64,000 bases of DNA from Oryzias latipes (lineage: Eukaryota; Chordata; Actinopteri; Beloniformes; Adrianichthyidae). Shown piece after piece: positions 24,901-36,500 of this stretch. Position 1 is the first letter of the stretch. Each line of letters starts with the position of its first letter. Below the pieces are notes generated by a model. The model saw only the letters and a list, made by a program, of their open reading frames with translations. It did not search any database and was not told where the DNA came from. The position numbers and the translations under genes are program-made. The stretch lies in assembly GCF_002234675.1 (NCBI RefSeq), contig NC_019870.2, positions 62,001-126,000 on the forward strand, in the 5' to 3' direction.

Positions 24901-27541
24901 CCCTGCACATGACAGACACAAAGATCAGCACGCTAACAAGAAACCCAACACCTCTGAAAGCTAGCAAACAGAAGACGGACACCGAGGCAGAGATGGCATC
25001 CCAACAGAACATGAGAAAGACAGACTCACTTTGGCTTTAGCCAGGGACACGTTCTCGTGGTTATTGCTCTTGATGAGGAAAAAGCGAGCGTCACGCAGGA
25101 TGTAGCGCAGCTTGCTGGTGGGATCTGAAACGCAGAGAGCAGCTGGACGTGAGGGTCCGGCTTTGGACGCGCTTCCCGTCCTGTTTGGAGGGGTTCTTAC
25201 TTTCCACGCCTTTACGAACGGCTCGCACAGACGACGACAGCTTCTCCTGCTTCTTATCGGAACCTGTCAAAATAAAAGAACAAAAAGAGCCTGTTATGGT
25301 GACATGTTCACGCGTGCTCCTTGACATGCGTGAAGAACAAGTGTGTCAGTGTGCAAAGAGTTCAGCTTCATCGCATCATTTATTCAGATCTGTTTCTTGA
25401 AAAGCAAGAATGGTTTTGAAAAAAATCTGCTTTCCGTTTGATCACAAATGAAAGCCACACCCCTTAACCCTGAATGACACACGACTTGACATATCGTAAC
25501 TCTGTTAACGCGATTAACACGGATCAGCTGACTCCGACGCAGAGACGGCGACTTTTCACCGACATCCAAAGAGTTGCATGACGGCGCAAAGCCGCTGTTC
25601 TCTGCTGGGATGTAAAGCGCCGGCGTTCTAAGCCACATCCACGCCGTCTACACGGAAAGATCTGGGCTAACCGGAATTGAAACAGCATCATTTCTAAACT
25701 CTAATGGTTTCTTCTGGTTCTGAAAGTATTTGGAGCAGGAACCAGGTCCTGTTCCTTCTGGAGCAGAACTTCATCCAGTTCAGTTTTGGACAACTGATCA
25801 GGAACACAGAAGATCCCCTCAGACCCGGCCCAGTGCCAGGTGGGATCCTTAGAGGGGGGTTGCCATGGTTACCTGAAGCCTCTGATGCAGAGCCCGAGTG
25901 CACAGACTCGCCCTCTTCAGAGAAGCTGACCGAGGAGGCGGAGCGCGACCCGCCAGCTTCGCTGCGAGTGTCGTAGTCGTTACTGTCTCCACCACGGCGC
26001 TCGTCATACTCTTCCTCCTCCTCTTCTTCCTCCTCCTTCACGCCTTCCTCCTCTTCTTCCTCCATTCCTTCTTCTTCCTCCTCCTCCTCCTCCTCCTCAT
26101 CCTCTTCCTCCTGCTCCTCCTCTTCTTCCTCCTCTGCATGGGAGGCAGTGGGGGAGGAGCTTCCAGATGCCTGCTCTGAGCCGTACTCTCCCACCACCTC
26201 ATCCTCTGATTGGCTGTCGTCACGGAGGTCGGAGCTGGCTGGCCGCTCGTCCCGAACCAGTTTCTGATAACAAACAGGAAGTGAATAAAGATGTCTGGAC
26301 GTATGGCGTGGGCTGCAGGTGTGTCAGTACCTGGTTTAGGTCCGGGCCCCTCTGGAGGTCTCGGCGCCGTCCATCCTCACCTCTGCGGCTCCGAACGGCG
26401 TCTCGGGAGTCGCGCCGCCGCTTTCGCTCTTCATAGTAGTCGTGACGGTAAGCAGCAGAGGGGCGGCCGCGAGGGCTGGACGACTTCTTAGAGGATGACG
26501 CTGATGAGCCCAAGCCTCTCTTAGTGGAAGAGGCGTGGCTTGATGGAAGGCGGAGCCTCTTCAGATCTTGGCTATCAGACCGTTCGCTCTTCCTCTTTGT
26601 TCCTAACAGACGAGACCCAGGGTTTAATGTGACACCTGCTTCCACACCGGCAGAACATCTGGAGACCAGCGCACCTTTCTTGTCACTCAGGTCCCGTTCC
26701 GTGTCCGGGTTGTACAGCTCATCGTCCTGATCCGGGGCTTCCGTCAGCAGGTCCTCCAGCACGTTCAGCTCGCCGTCTGAAAAACAACAACACGCTTAGA
26801 ACACCGGAAGGTTCTGGACAGCAACAGGTCGGCTCCTTTCAGACCGAGCCGGGCCAACATCTTCCAGCTGGACCGAGACGGACCAGTACCTTCCACCTGG
26901 ATCTATGCTTTCCAGGCAGAAAGTCAAAGTTCAGTCAGGGAAGAAAAACGTCAAAAAAGGTAAAGTTCTGTTTCTGGAGAGAACAGTTAGTAGAACAGAA
27001 CCAGGGAACTCCTGAATCTGAATCACACTCCCAACAACAGAACCACTGATTACTTGGTTCTGGTATCTTCTGTTGCTACAACATAGCCAGACAAAGCCCA
27101 CCTTTAGACAAGTCAGTAGGCAGAACCTGAAACGGCCAGGTTCTGGACCAATTGGATCTTATGACGAAAACAAAGAGCGATTAGGTTCGGCCTTTTAACT
27201 ATACAGAGCGGACCGGTACCAAAACAAACTGTCTATTCTAAAGGTTTAAATTCATCCAAGTGCTGATTCCTGAAGTCAGATGGGTCAGAACCGCGGTGTT
27301 CGTCTGCAGCTAGCCGCTAAGCTAACCTCCGCCAACGTTACCGGAGGAATGGCTGACCGCGAGCGCGTGACCAAGTTTCGAGGGATGACGGGTGCGCGTG
27401 GCCGTTTACAAAGTTCGGGTATCGATCAATTCAGAACCGCTATCTGATCGAATCGATCGATCGGCCGGAGAAACAAAGAGCATGTCGATGCTAACATCTG
27501 CTAACTGTCTCACCTTTGTCCTCGCGCCGTTCGGCCGCCAT
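20205..27541 (-). CDS. ythdc1: YTH domain-containing protein 1, nuclear m6A reader
   Basis: Sixteen coding exons on the minus strand: 27541-27514, 26776-26675, 26602-26331, 26263-25873, 25263-25201, 25124-25030, 24902-24794, 24720-24603, 23276-23192, 23106-22952, 21574-21495, 21340-21304, 21187-21148, 21073-21011, 20650-20462, 20375-20205. All are in phase, giving 665 residues (human 727). The protein binds N6-methyladenosine in nuclear RNA and influences splicing and export. Visible: conserved start (MAAERRED), NLS-like TKRKSER, a Glu-rich tract, and the YTH domain at about 290-425. Expected m6A-cage residues are present: Asn310, Trp320, Ser321, Trp371, Leu382 (human N367, W377, S378, W428, L439). 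A His/Pro-rich segment and an Arg/Glu/Asp C-terminus ending GRYRR follow. The end of exon 15 was chosen at a GTGAGT donor and could vary by isoform. Confidence 0.95.
21876..21916. repeat. (ACGC)n(AC)n microsatellite
   Basis: A short compound repeat inside the ythdc1 intron between coding exons 10 and 11. Other low-complexity tracts in that intron are (GAT)n near 22065 and a G run near 22360. Confidence 0.9.
24344..24530 (+). repeat. Dispersed repeat, copy 2 (unclassified)
   Basis: Shares ordered blocks with 2895-3168, including TTGTCATGGTAACA and AGTTTGTTTTAAAGA. It lies in the ythdc1 intron between coding exons 8 and 9. It is shorter than copy 1 and lacks the central segment. No ends or target duplication were resolved. 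Confidence 0.5.
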
Positions 27542-27725
27542 AGCGCGGGCTGGGGCGTCTCGCTGCCTCGCGCGCAGCTAAAATGTGCAGACTTGATGAG
27601 AACTCCTCAAATGAAGACACGAGCGAACGACACTAATGGCGGACCGCGTCGTTTTCTTCTTCTGGTGTTTACGGTAAACAGCGCGTCGACGCGGGATTAG
27701 CACCGCCCCCAGAAGGGACAGCAGC

Positions 27726-27735
27726 GTCACGTGAC
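27726..27735. promoter_or_regulatory. GTCACGTGAC E-box palindrome near ythdc1 start
   Basis: A perfect 10-bp palindrome containing CACGTG, 185 bp upstream of the ythdc1 ATG within a CpG-rich stretch (about 27300-27740) that looks like the promoter. USF/MiT-family factors are known to bind such boxes. Use here is inferred. Confidence 0.45.
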
Positions 27736-27840
27736 GAGAGATCAAAAGGGTGGGTCAAACCAAACGAAGCTTTGATGTTTCCCATTTTTACACTGTGATA
27801 AAGGATGAATTGGTTTTTGGAGAAGCCCGGGAAACTGCTG

Positions 27841-27930
27841 AAATCAATTCAAATCAAATCAAAACAAACCAAACTTTATTGGTAGAGCACTCTTCTGACT
27901 AACCAAGATCAAAGCGCTTCACATAAAACA
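27841..27930 (-). mobile_element. 3' end of a LINE or SINE, minus orientation
   Basis: Plus-strand AAATCAAATC repeats followed by AACTTTATTGGTAGAGCAC and AAAGCGCTTCACA. Read on the minus strand this is the usual end of fish retroelements (AAAGCGCTTTGA, then AATAAAG, then a GATTT repeat tail). Only the tail region is present. A poly-C/CA tract follows at about 27980. Confidence 0.55.
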
Positions 27931-28103
27931 TTTTCCAAATGTGAAAATTAAAAAGTAAGAAAAAAAATAAAATCACATACCCCCCCCCCCCCACACACAC
28001 AAGATAATCAAGCATAAAATGAGAAGCTAAAGATGCAAAATAGAAATCTGGCTTGATACCAAGTGGAGAAATAAAATATGAGGGACCTGTCTACGTCAGT
28101 GAC

Positions 28104-28219
<116 letters not shown>

Positions 28220-28599
28220 CACAGAATCCCCCCGAGGAGCCGGACCCTGGAGATCCTACTGCAGATCCACTGACAAGATTCAATCCCTGATGTGGAGGAT
28301 CCCTCCGAGAACAAAAGTTCAAACACAGATATAAAATAAAGAAAAGTAAACCCGAGATTATAAACCGGACAGACGGACGGATGGACAGCTGTCATTCAGA
28401 CTAATGTCTTTCTCACAAACGTTCTGTTTTACCAGGGTTCCACTTCCTGGAACAGGAATAAGAGAATCTTTAAAAGACATTTGAACCTGTGGTTTCAACA
28501 ATCTCTCGTGTAATCATCACATGATCAGGTATCAGAACATGTTATTGCTAAACAGAGAGGTTTTAAAATGTCACATCTGGTTTAGGTTTACACTGTCTT

Positions 28600-28912
28600 C
28601 ACAGCAGCTGGATGGCTCTGTGGGCTGCATGCAGGAGCGGCACAATCCCATGTTCGATTCCCAGGGGCCACGATTAACTTCACCCAGTGTGGGTCCTTGG
28701 GCAACCTTTACGCAACTGCCCAACTATGTAACTACAAGAGCTCAAGTCTGGGTCTCCCTGTGCCGGTCCCCAGCTCGGGTAAAATACAGCGTTGTGTCAG
28801 GAAGGACACCCAGCGTAAAAGTCTCTGCCAAACCACCTGAGCAGCTCGGTAGAAGCGGGTTGGCTGTGGCGACCCCTGAAGGGACATGCAGAAAGGTGAA
28901 CAACTGTATTTA
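28600..28912 (+). mobile_element. tRNA-type SINE
   Basis: The head contains GGCTCTGTGGGCTGCATGCA, an A-box-like region, and CATGTTCGATTCCCAGG, close to the B-box consensus GGTTCGATTCC, about 45 bases later. The body holds CCACCTGAGCAGCTC and GGCTGTGGCGACCCCTGAAG, ending AAAGGTGAACAAC. The body matches the minus-strand copy at 2243-2405. Ends and target duplication were not resolved. Confidence 0.65.
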
Positions 28913-30032
28913 TTTCTGGAGGTTTGGTTTCTTTTGTTTCCAACACATCATTGACCTCCCAGAGGACTGCAGATGGAGATTGGCCTTTGGCTCGTTTACA
29001 TTTGATGTTTATGTTTCCAATATCATAAATAAATGTTCAGAAACAGTTTGATACGTGGAGCGCTTGGTGCTTGTTGGAGTTAGTCCATCCAGTCCATGTT
29101 TATTCTGGAAAAGGTGTTGGGTGTTTTTCTTTGTCTCCATGTGGATCCGTCAGGTCAGGCCCCTCTGTAGGGGCCAGTCCATCCCCGTACAACCAGGGGC
29201 TCTTGGCTTTTATTGAAAGGAGAAAGTGGAAGCCGTTTCTCTGTGCTTTTGGACTGAAACACTTTAACAAAAACTGAAAAAAATGATGTTTTGGGCAGAA
29301 TTTCAGGAGGCAGCCAGAGGCTGAGGTTTCAGTTTGAGGGCTTCATGGGGCGAGTGGCAGATTAAAAATATATAGATGTATTCATGCAGAAACACATTCA
29401 GTAGAAATAGCTTTTGACAGACACTGATCCTGCTAATTGTCCCACTTAGAAATGGGAGTCCGGTCTGTAGTGTTTAAAATGGAACCACTTCACTGCAAAA
29501 AAGGATCCAGGTGATCAATTAGTTTGACTTTTAAAGAATTTATTCCAGGGGTCAGCGACCTTTACCACTCAAAAATCGTTTGCATCAGTTTCCTACAAAA
29601 CACAGGAAGCAGCAGCAGCCTTTGGAAAACCTGGAGTTTCCAGAGAATGACATCATCTCACTGGTTTTTAAAGTGAAGTGAAGAAATGTTTATTTTCCCT
29701 CTATCCTCCGTCATTGAATGGGTTCTGATGAGAACTATTTCCTGAAAGGCCACAAAACTAGCAAATATGTGGTAATGAACCAGCAGTTAATCTGCGTTTC
29801 CAATAGATTTTTGTCAACAAACAACTGTTTTTATCATCTTGATCGGGGGCCTGTTTCAGAAAGGAGGTTCAACCAACTCTGAGGATAAACTTGAACTCTG
29901 AGTTGGTCAATCGAGAGATTAACAACTCTGAGTTTTCTGTTTCAGAGAAGCTGATCCGAGTCAGGTCAATCAACTCTGAGTGGACTGATTCGGAGTTAAG
30001 CGTGAGCACCGCGACTATAAGAAGCCATTATC

Positions 30033-30715
30033 AATGGAGCGCAGATATTACGAGTCACCATGGCAACCGTGAAAAAAAGAGGTCTGCATATTTTTCTCCA
30101 GCTGATCTTGACGTGCTGCTGCAGAGTTACAGTGAATATGAGCACATATTCCAGAAGAAAAGCAACACCGCTGCATCTGCAAAACAGAGACAGTTAGCGT
30201 GGGAAAACATAGCTGCTCAAGTTAATGCCTAAGTTTGCATTTAAATCATTGTTATAAAATATTGGCTGTAATAACTTTTTAAATAGCGTAAGGTGTGAAA
30301 TAAAAATGGTGATATTTAGGTGTACTTTTGAAGTGTTATTCCTGGTGTAATTGCATGAAATGCTGCATAGTGTACAGAAGCAATCTGGGGGAAAAATGCA
30401 TTTAACGTCGGTAATGTTTAGAGGACTTTTCTGTTAACCTTCCCCTCTTGCAAACGTTGGTCAGTTTAATATTAATACATGCAATTGTGTTTTTAAAAGT
30501 GAACTTTTGTCTACCCTTGTATTGATCAAGTGGTATAGGTTTATATGGGATTAAGAAAGTAAGCAGTGCTAGCAAATTGTGTTTCCAAAAAGTAATCGTT
30601 ACATTAATCTAATTCAATGTCCCTGATTTCATTTTCATGTAGATGCAATCCTGCAGGAATTAAAAGAACATGGCAGCAGCTAAAAATGAAGTATAAAAAC
30701 ATAATTCAATCAGAT
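30033..30715 (+). pseudogene. Myb/SANT-like Harbinger accessory protein, broken
   Basis: Exon 1 (to about 30232) encodes KKRSAYFSPADLDVLLQSYS followed by EYEHIFQKKSNTAA, the start of the Myb/SANT domain. A second piece at about 30645-30715 encodes CNPAGIKRTWQQLKMKYKN, the last helix, so an intron probably separated them. An ATG at 30060 is one base out of frame with the domain across a run of seven A, suggesting a slippage mutation. Confidence 0.65.
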
Positions 30716-30803
30716 CAAATGTGAGCATGTCATGGATGGAGGCTTTGTTGACAATATTTGACATATGAAACATCTACATAGCAATACATATCTAATGTTG
30801 TTT

Positions 30804-30983
30804 TCATTGTATATATGTAATTGACTGCAACGAAAAACGGTAACGCTCAAACAAAAACGTATGGGGAACTGACAAAAAATCCAGTCTAGGTCTCAAAATC
30901 CTCGCACGACGTAAATGTAATTCTCTAGGAATTAATGCAGCCTCCTCGTCTATTGGGTCCTCCAAAAAAGAACAAGCCATTCT
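30804..30983 (-). pseudogene. HARBI1-like transposase, N-terminal fragment
   Basis: The minus-strand frame starts with MACSFLEDPIDEEA and ends near FLFERYRFSLQSITY, the conserved N-terminal region of Harbinger nucleases. The DDE nuclease core is absent. It belongs to the element at 29847-31314. Confidence 0.7.
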
Positions 30984-31329
30984 TGTCACTTAGACCGTCT
31001 CTGTGTGACGGAAATGTGGGCAATGAAGGTTAAAGCGAAAAATACCACTTCGTCTTTAAAAAGGGGAGGGGTCCGGCAGAAACCTTGAGTTTGGAGAATA
31101 AAACCTGCTCCCGACCAGGTTAGGTTCACAGCGTAAGTAACCATGGACACTGACTCCGAGTATAAGTTACCTCTCTTTCAGAAACGGGTTTGACTTACTC
31201 TGCTTTCTCTGGTTTAACAAACCTCCCATTCTGAAACGGAAAACTCAGGGTTTCCCTGATTTTAGGGTTAACGCACTCAGAGTTTACACTTAACCTCCTT
31301 TCTGAAACAGGCCCCAGGATGTTTTCAGA

Positions 31330-31905
31330 TCCAGAAGGATTTTTATTGAAATTGAACAAAACAGTTTCACAGCCTAGGAATTTGCTGTGCTGCCAATGTG
31401 CCACAAACAACAGCCAAGAAGAATAAAATAAACAGTAAAGAGTCAAAAACACAGACCCAGGGATCAGAACCATACACATAATTACAATAGTGCAACACAG
31501 GATGGATAAGGTAATGGGAAACTGGACTGATGGTTTAAGGGGGGAGGAGTTAAAAAGTGTTCATGAGTCTGACGGCAGAAGGAAAGAAACAGTTCTTGTG
31601 TGGTGAGGTTCTGGTCCGGATGGACCGTAGCCTTCTGCCCGAAGGGAGTGGTTCAAGTAGACCATGTCCAGGGTGAGAAGGGTCGGCTGCTATCCGACCC
31701 GCTCCCCCCCGGGTTCTGGAGACGTTGAGGTCCTGGACAGATGGAAGGCTGCAGCCAATCACCTTCTCAGCTGAGCGGCCAATACGCTGCAGTCTGTTGA
31801 TGTCCCTGGCTGTGGCTCCAGCGTACCACACGGTGATGGAGGAGGTGAGGATGGATTCTAGTTTTGGGCAAAGCTGCATGTTTATTCTGGGATGTCTCGC
31901 CACAT
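31330..31905 (-). mobile_element. 5'-truncated L2-type LINE, minus strand
   Basis: The minus-strand frame at 31550-31903 carries the C-terminus of a fish L2 reverse transcriptase: SSITVWYAGATARDINRLQR, QRIGRSAEKVIG, and FFPSAVRLMN just before the stop. The 3' UTR runs towards the Harbinger element on the left. It differs from the L2 copy at 665-1430. Confidence 0.75.
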
Positions 31906-32419
31906 TTGAGACTTTGTTGTTTTGCTAATTCCTCGTCACATATGAATCATACTGATAAAGTAGCTGAAAGCAGAAAAAAAATCTGCCCAGGCGCCAACAA
32001 ACCTACTGTTTTCTTCAGGAACGTCCATGTTCTCCATCCTTGTCCTGCCTGGGTCGGAACATTGATGGAATTACACGCCGGAGGGAGTCGTGGCGGTGAA
32101 GCAGGTTGATGGTCACTAGAGCTTTTCTTAGAAAATGTCAACATTTAGAATTTTTTAGACCTAACCCTCATCCTGTTTGTCTTTGTTTTTCTACCCTTGT
32201 GCTATCTTAGATGACCCCCCCCCCCCCTTCCATTGAGGTGTTCTTCCTACCATTGACAAAGGTGGATAAAGGTGGAAAGATTTCATGTAATCCATGGACA
32301 CCAGTGAAGATCACAAATCATTGAAGAAAAAAAGGTTCAGAGCACTGTCTAGTGGGTCTAGATGACCCAACTCCCAATGTTAAAGTGCCTAGGATAGAAC
32401 AAGGGATAATGTTTATTTT

Positions 32420-32487
32420 TAACCTTTGTACAGTGTCCTTGGGTTTCATAAAAGGCGCTTTAAAAAATGGATTATTATCATTATAAT
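32420..32487 (+). mobile_element. LINE 3' terminus fragment (ATT tail)
   Basis: CCTTGGGTTTCATAAAAGGC GCTTTAAA followed by ATTATTATCATTAT matches the 3' end of the LINE at 55490-55550 (CCTTGGGATCCTTGAAAGGC). A perfect 9-bp hairpin with a 2-base loop (CACGCCTCG-GT-CGAGGCGTG, 32489-32508) follows directly. Confidence 0.5.
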
Positions 32488-32562
32488 ACACGCCTCGGTC
32501 GAGGCGTGCCTTTATGTGGGCGGAGTTAAATGGCTCTTATCTCATATTTTGCACCAGACTAG

Positions 32563-33291
32563 TGTAACCGGTCGCTTTCTGCGTTGTGCTGGTTAATATA
32601 TGGTGTGACACAGTGTTACCTCTTGGAGAGAAGCCTCCCTTTATTCTGGTAATAAAACAAACAGAAAACAATACACTGTGTGATCCTGCCCACTCCAGTT
32701 CCTCTCTGACAGGAGGTCATACAAAAGGGGTATGCCGCACGCGGCATGCTAGCTTAAAACCTTATACAGGCTCTGTAACACATTTTACACTCACATTTTT
32801 CTCATACATACCTGGTAATAAAACAAACAGAAAACAATACACTGTGTGATCCTGCCCACTCCAGTTCCTATACAAACAAAACAAATCGACATTTAAGCTT
32901 TAACAGTGAATCCCCAAAATATCTCTCCTGAACCATCAATCCCTTTTAATCATCACATCACAAGTTAGAAACAAACATTGCTGTAGTTATACAAATAAAA
33001 ATTAAACCCAAAAGGGCAATAAACAATAGGATGTATTGGGATTATAAAATGATTTTAGGATGATGGCACCCACCTCTCTGACAGGAGGTCATACAAAAGG
33101 GGGTGGGGAACAGTAGCCTTTGGAATATATAGGGGAGTCAAAAGAAGTAGAAGAAGAAGAAGAAGAAGAAAGGAAGGAGGGGCTATGACCAGTAGTGTAA
33201 TGCAGTAGTTTGTTGGAGATCCCTCATGTATGGTAACCCTTGAACAGATTTTGTGCCATTATAAAATAAGATAAAGGCTGTCCCGGTTACA
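32563..33291 (-). repeat. Gypsy 3' LTR (left copy)
   Basis: 729 bp with TG..CA ends. Two internal direct duplications are visible: 58 bp (32646-32703 and 32812-32869) and 30 bp (32701-32730 and 33073-33102). It also has an AGA-rich run near 33150. Confidence 0.95.
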
Positions 33292-33305
33292 CTCACCCCT
33301 CTAGA
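33292..33305 (-). other. Gypsy polypurine tract
   Basis: On the minus strand AGAGGGGTGAG directly abuts the 3' LTR, the expected place for the plus-strand DNA primer. Confidence 0.7.
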
Positions 33306-33579
33306 ATAGCACAAAATCACAAAAACTCATGTCAGCACATTTGCCTTAAACCAGAAACAATACATGTTCCAAAAAAAATACCATCAACAAAATGGTCAAA
33401 ATGCCAGGAAAATAGCTACCCAGCTACACGGTCCAGATACTCTACAAACAACGTGAGGTGCCATTTACACCTCACATAGATTGAACCATATTGACAATAC
33501 CAGGTAGAGAGTAAAAGAAATCAAACCATATAAACTTCCATCACAAAAAAAATAGGAAGCAGTAGTAGAAAAAAAACAA

Positions 33580-36500
33580 TTACACATTTACAGTACTTGT
33601 ATGAACATACCGTGTATCAAACAATGCTTCAACTTGGGCCATAGATTCAATCAAACGGCAAACTGGTTTTATAATCCTACCAAACCGGGAAGTAAGCCGA
33701 TGACCCATATCCAAACTTTCCCCGTCAAGGACGGAAGTGATGGGAGAGACAATGTGAGACTCACTGAGGGAATTATCCATAGCACCAGCTCCAATCGACC
33801 CACTGGGCTCTGGTGGGGGCAGGACAAGACCCAGGGCAGATTCACCATCAAATGAGGCAGATGATTGTTGCCTAACCCAGGATGTGGTGCGGTCAAGTAC
33901 ATTTTCTTCGCTGCATGAAAGAGAGCTGATGAGGGGGTGCTCTGCATGTACTGCCTCCACAGCTGATGTGCCAGTGTCGCACAGGTCAGGAACTGAAAAG
34001 GTACTAATGACACTGCCACCAGAACAGACAGCATCACCGGCCAAGCGTACATCTAGTGGCAAGAAGTTCACGTTCAGCAAAAGGTTACGATGCACCACAC
34101 GCTCATTCCCTGCTCGGTCCCTGATACGGTATATGTGAAGAGCAGGTTTGGAAGCCACCACTGTGTAAACTACTGACTCCCATTTATCTGAAAGCTTTCG
34201 TTTCCCCTTTGCTCTCTTATTTGCCACCAGCACCTGATCACCAAGGGAAAGCGGTAGACCCTTGGATCTCTTGTCATACTGGTCACGCTGATGTTTCTGC
34301 TCCCTGCTACTATGCTGCTGGGCCAAAAGCATGGCGGAGCGAAAGTCGTTTGCCAGCGACTTGACATAGGAGTCATAGTCACATATGATGTCATCTTGAA
34401 GGACATTTTTGAACATTAGGTCAACTGGCAGTCGGGGGACCCTCCCAAACATAAGGTAGAATGGGGCAAAGCCTGTGGTTTCATGCGCAGTACAGTTGTA
34501 GGCAAAAGTCAAGGACTGAAGCATTTTCGGCCAGTTCTGCTTTGACTGAGAGGGGAGAGACCTCAACATATTGCCCAAAGTGCGGTTAAACCTTTCTGTG
34601 GTCCCATTACCCATTGGATGGTAAGGGGATGAGTGTGATTTCCCCACACCACTAAGTTCCAGAAGCTCTGCAAAAAGCTCACTCTCAAAATTTGCTCCTT
34701 GGTCAGAGTGTATGCGCTGAGGAAACCCATAGATACAGAAAAATCCATCCCATAACTTCTTTGCCACTGTCTTAGCTGTCTGATCATGACACCGAAATGC
34801 ATGTGCTAACTTCGTGAAATGATCTGTGACCACAAGAACATCAACAGACTTGTTGTTTTTGTCCTCAGCTGACCAGAAGTCAATGCATACGAGTTCCAAT
34901 GGCGCAGAAGTCTTAATGTTCTCCAAAGGAGCTCTTGCAGCAGGCTCTGGGGTCTTACTGAGGACACATCTAGGGCAGTTCTTCACATAATCACGCACAT
35001 CCCTCTCCATGTCAAACCAGAAAAAGCGATGACGAGCTAAAGAGAGTGTACGTGGCTGACCCTGATGACCCGCATAGTCATGCACACCGGAAAGAACAGC
35101 AGATCTCAAGGAGTCAGGCACAACAAACTGAAACCTCTTGTGTTTGGTCAGGGGATCTTTAGAGACTCGGTAGAGTACACCATTCAGAAGTGTGAGTTTG
35201 TCCCACTGCTTTAAAATCCTCAGTGTCTGCAGGCCCTCATTACAGCGTTCACGTCTTGATGGTCTGCGCTTCCGCTCAACATAAACGACGACTCTTGATA
35301 TGACAGGGTCATGCTGCTGGTGAGAAACAAGACTAGACTGTGACAAGGTAGCAGGAGCATCCGCAGCAGGTGGGGCTACAGACGCCAGATAGTCAGCGAG
35401 AGATGTTGCTCGCAGCCTAGAGGCAGAGTCCCAGTCACAGGCGGCAGACAAAATAGAAGAAACCTCTCTTTCTGACATGGAGACATTGACAGCAGTTGAG
35501 AGGTGGGTGCCATCCAATGTCTGTGGTTGACAGGTCAAATGGAAAGCTTCCTGTACTGTGTCATCTGTGATGTCACAAACCTGATCGAGCAGCCTACAGT
35601 ATGGCTCTGTCAAAAGGCGTTGAGCTACAGGTTTTACAAATGGGCTCCTGCTCAGTGCGTCGGCCACAACATTCAGCCTGCCAGGGACATACTTGATCTC
35701 AAAGCAGTATGGCGCAAGCTTGGAGACCCAGCGCTGCTCACAGGCGTCAAGCCTTGGTTTAGTCAGGATGTATGTGAGGGGGTTGTTGTCAGTCCAAACA
35801 GTAAACTTTTGACCTTTAAGCCAATGACTGAATTTATCACATACAGCCCACTTTAGAGCCAAAAACTCGAGCCTGTGAGCAGGATACTTTGACTGACTGC
35901 GACTGAGAGTTTTGCTCGCAAAAGCCACAGGTCTTGCCTTGTCCTCACCGATAGGAACTTGCGACAAGACAGCACCCAAACCATCCATAGAAGCATCTGT
36001 GGAGAGAATGAAGGGCCTCTCAAAATCTGGATGGGCTAGCATCACACAATTGAGAAGTGCAGCTTTCAGGTTCTCAAATGCACTCTCACATGCTGGAGTC
36101 CAATCCTGAGGGGTCAATACTCTGTAGGTCCCTGCCCTCCCACCTGCATTACCTCTAAGTCTTCTCTTCTGGCCTGCAGTAAGAGTGAAGAGTGGCTTAG
36201 CAATGCGTGAGCACTCTGGAATAAAGTGTTGGTAAAATAAAACCATACCAAGGAAGGACCTCACTTTCTGTTGAGATGGTGTGCAACCATCAGGGTTCAT
36301 GAGGTCTTGCTTCTGGAAACTGGAAATAACCTGCACTTTATCCTGATCAACAGAAACCCCAGAAGCCTCAATCACATGTCCTAAGAACCTCACAGATCTT
36401 CGAAGAAAGTGACATTTCTTCTGTGCAAGCTTTAGGTTATTGGCTCTCAGACGACGGAAAACAATCTCTAGTCTCTGCAATGCCTCAACCTCTGAAGGTG

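Larger units (their letters stand above)
29847..31314 (+). mobile_element. PIF/Harbinger element with Myb/SANT and transposase relics
   Basis: Inverted ends GGGCCTGTTTCAGAAAGGAG and its complement (CTCCTTTCTGAAACAGGCCC) bound 1468 bp. Flanking triplets CGG and CAG are a near-match to a 3-bp target duplication. Inside are two convergent gene remnants, the arrangement expected of Harbinger elements: a Myb/SANT-like protein on the plus strand and the N-terminus of a HARBI1-like transposase on the minus strand. The catalytic part of the transposase is missing, so this copy could move only with help. Confidence 0.85.

Noticed and set aside
27392..27700. 102-codon plus-strand frame at the ythdc1 promoter
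   Set aside because: It overlaps the first ythdc1 exon antisense in a CpG-rich promoter and shows no domain.
33292..33900. Possible envelope-like gene after pol in the Gypsy element
   Set aside because: The pol frame runs nearly to the polypurine tract and the remaining space has no open frame or membrane-type segment.
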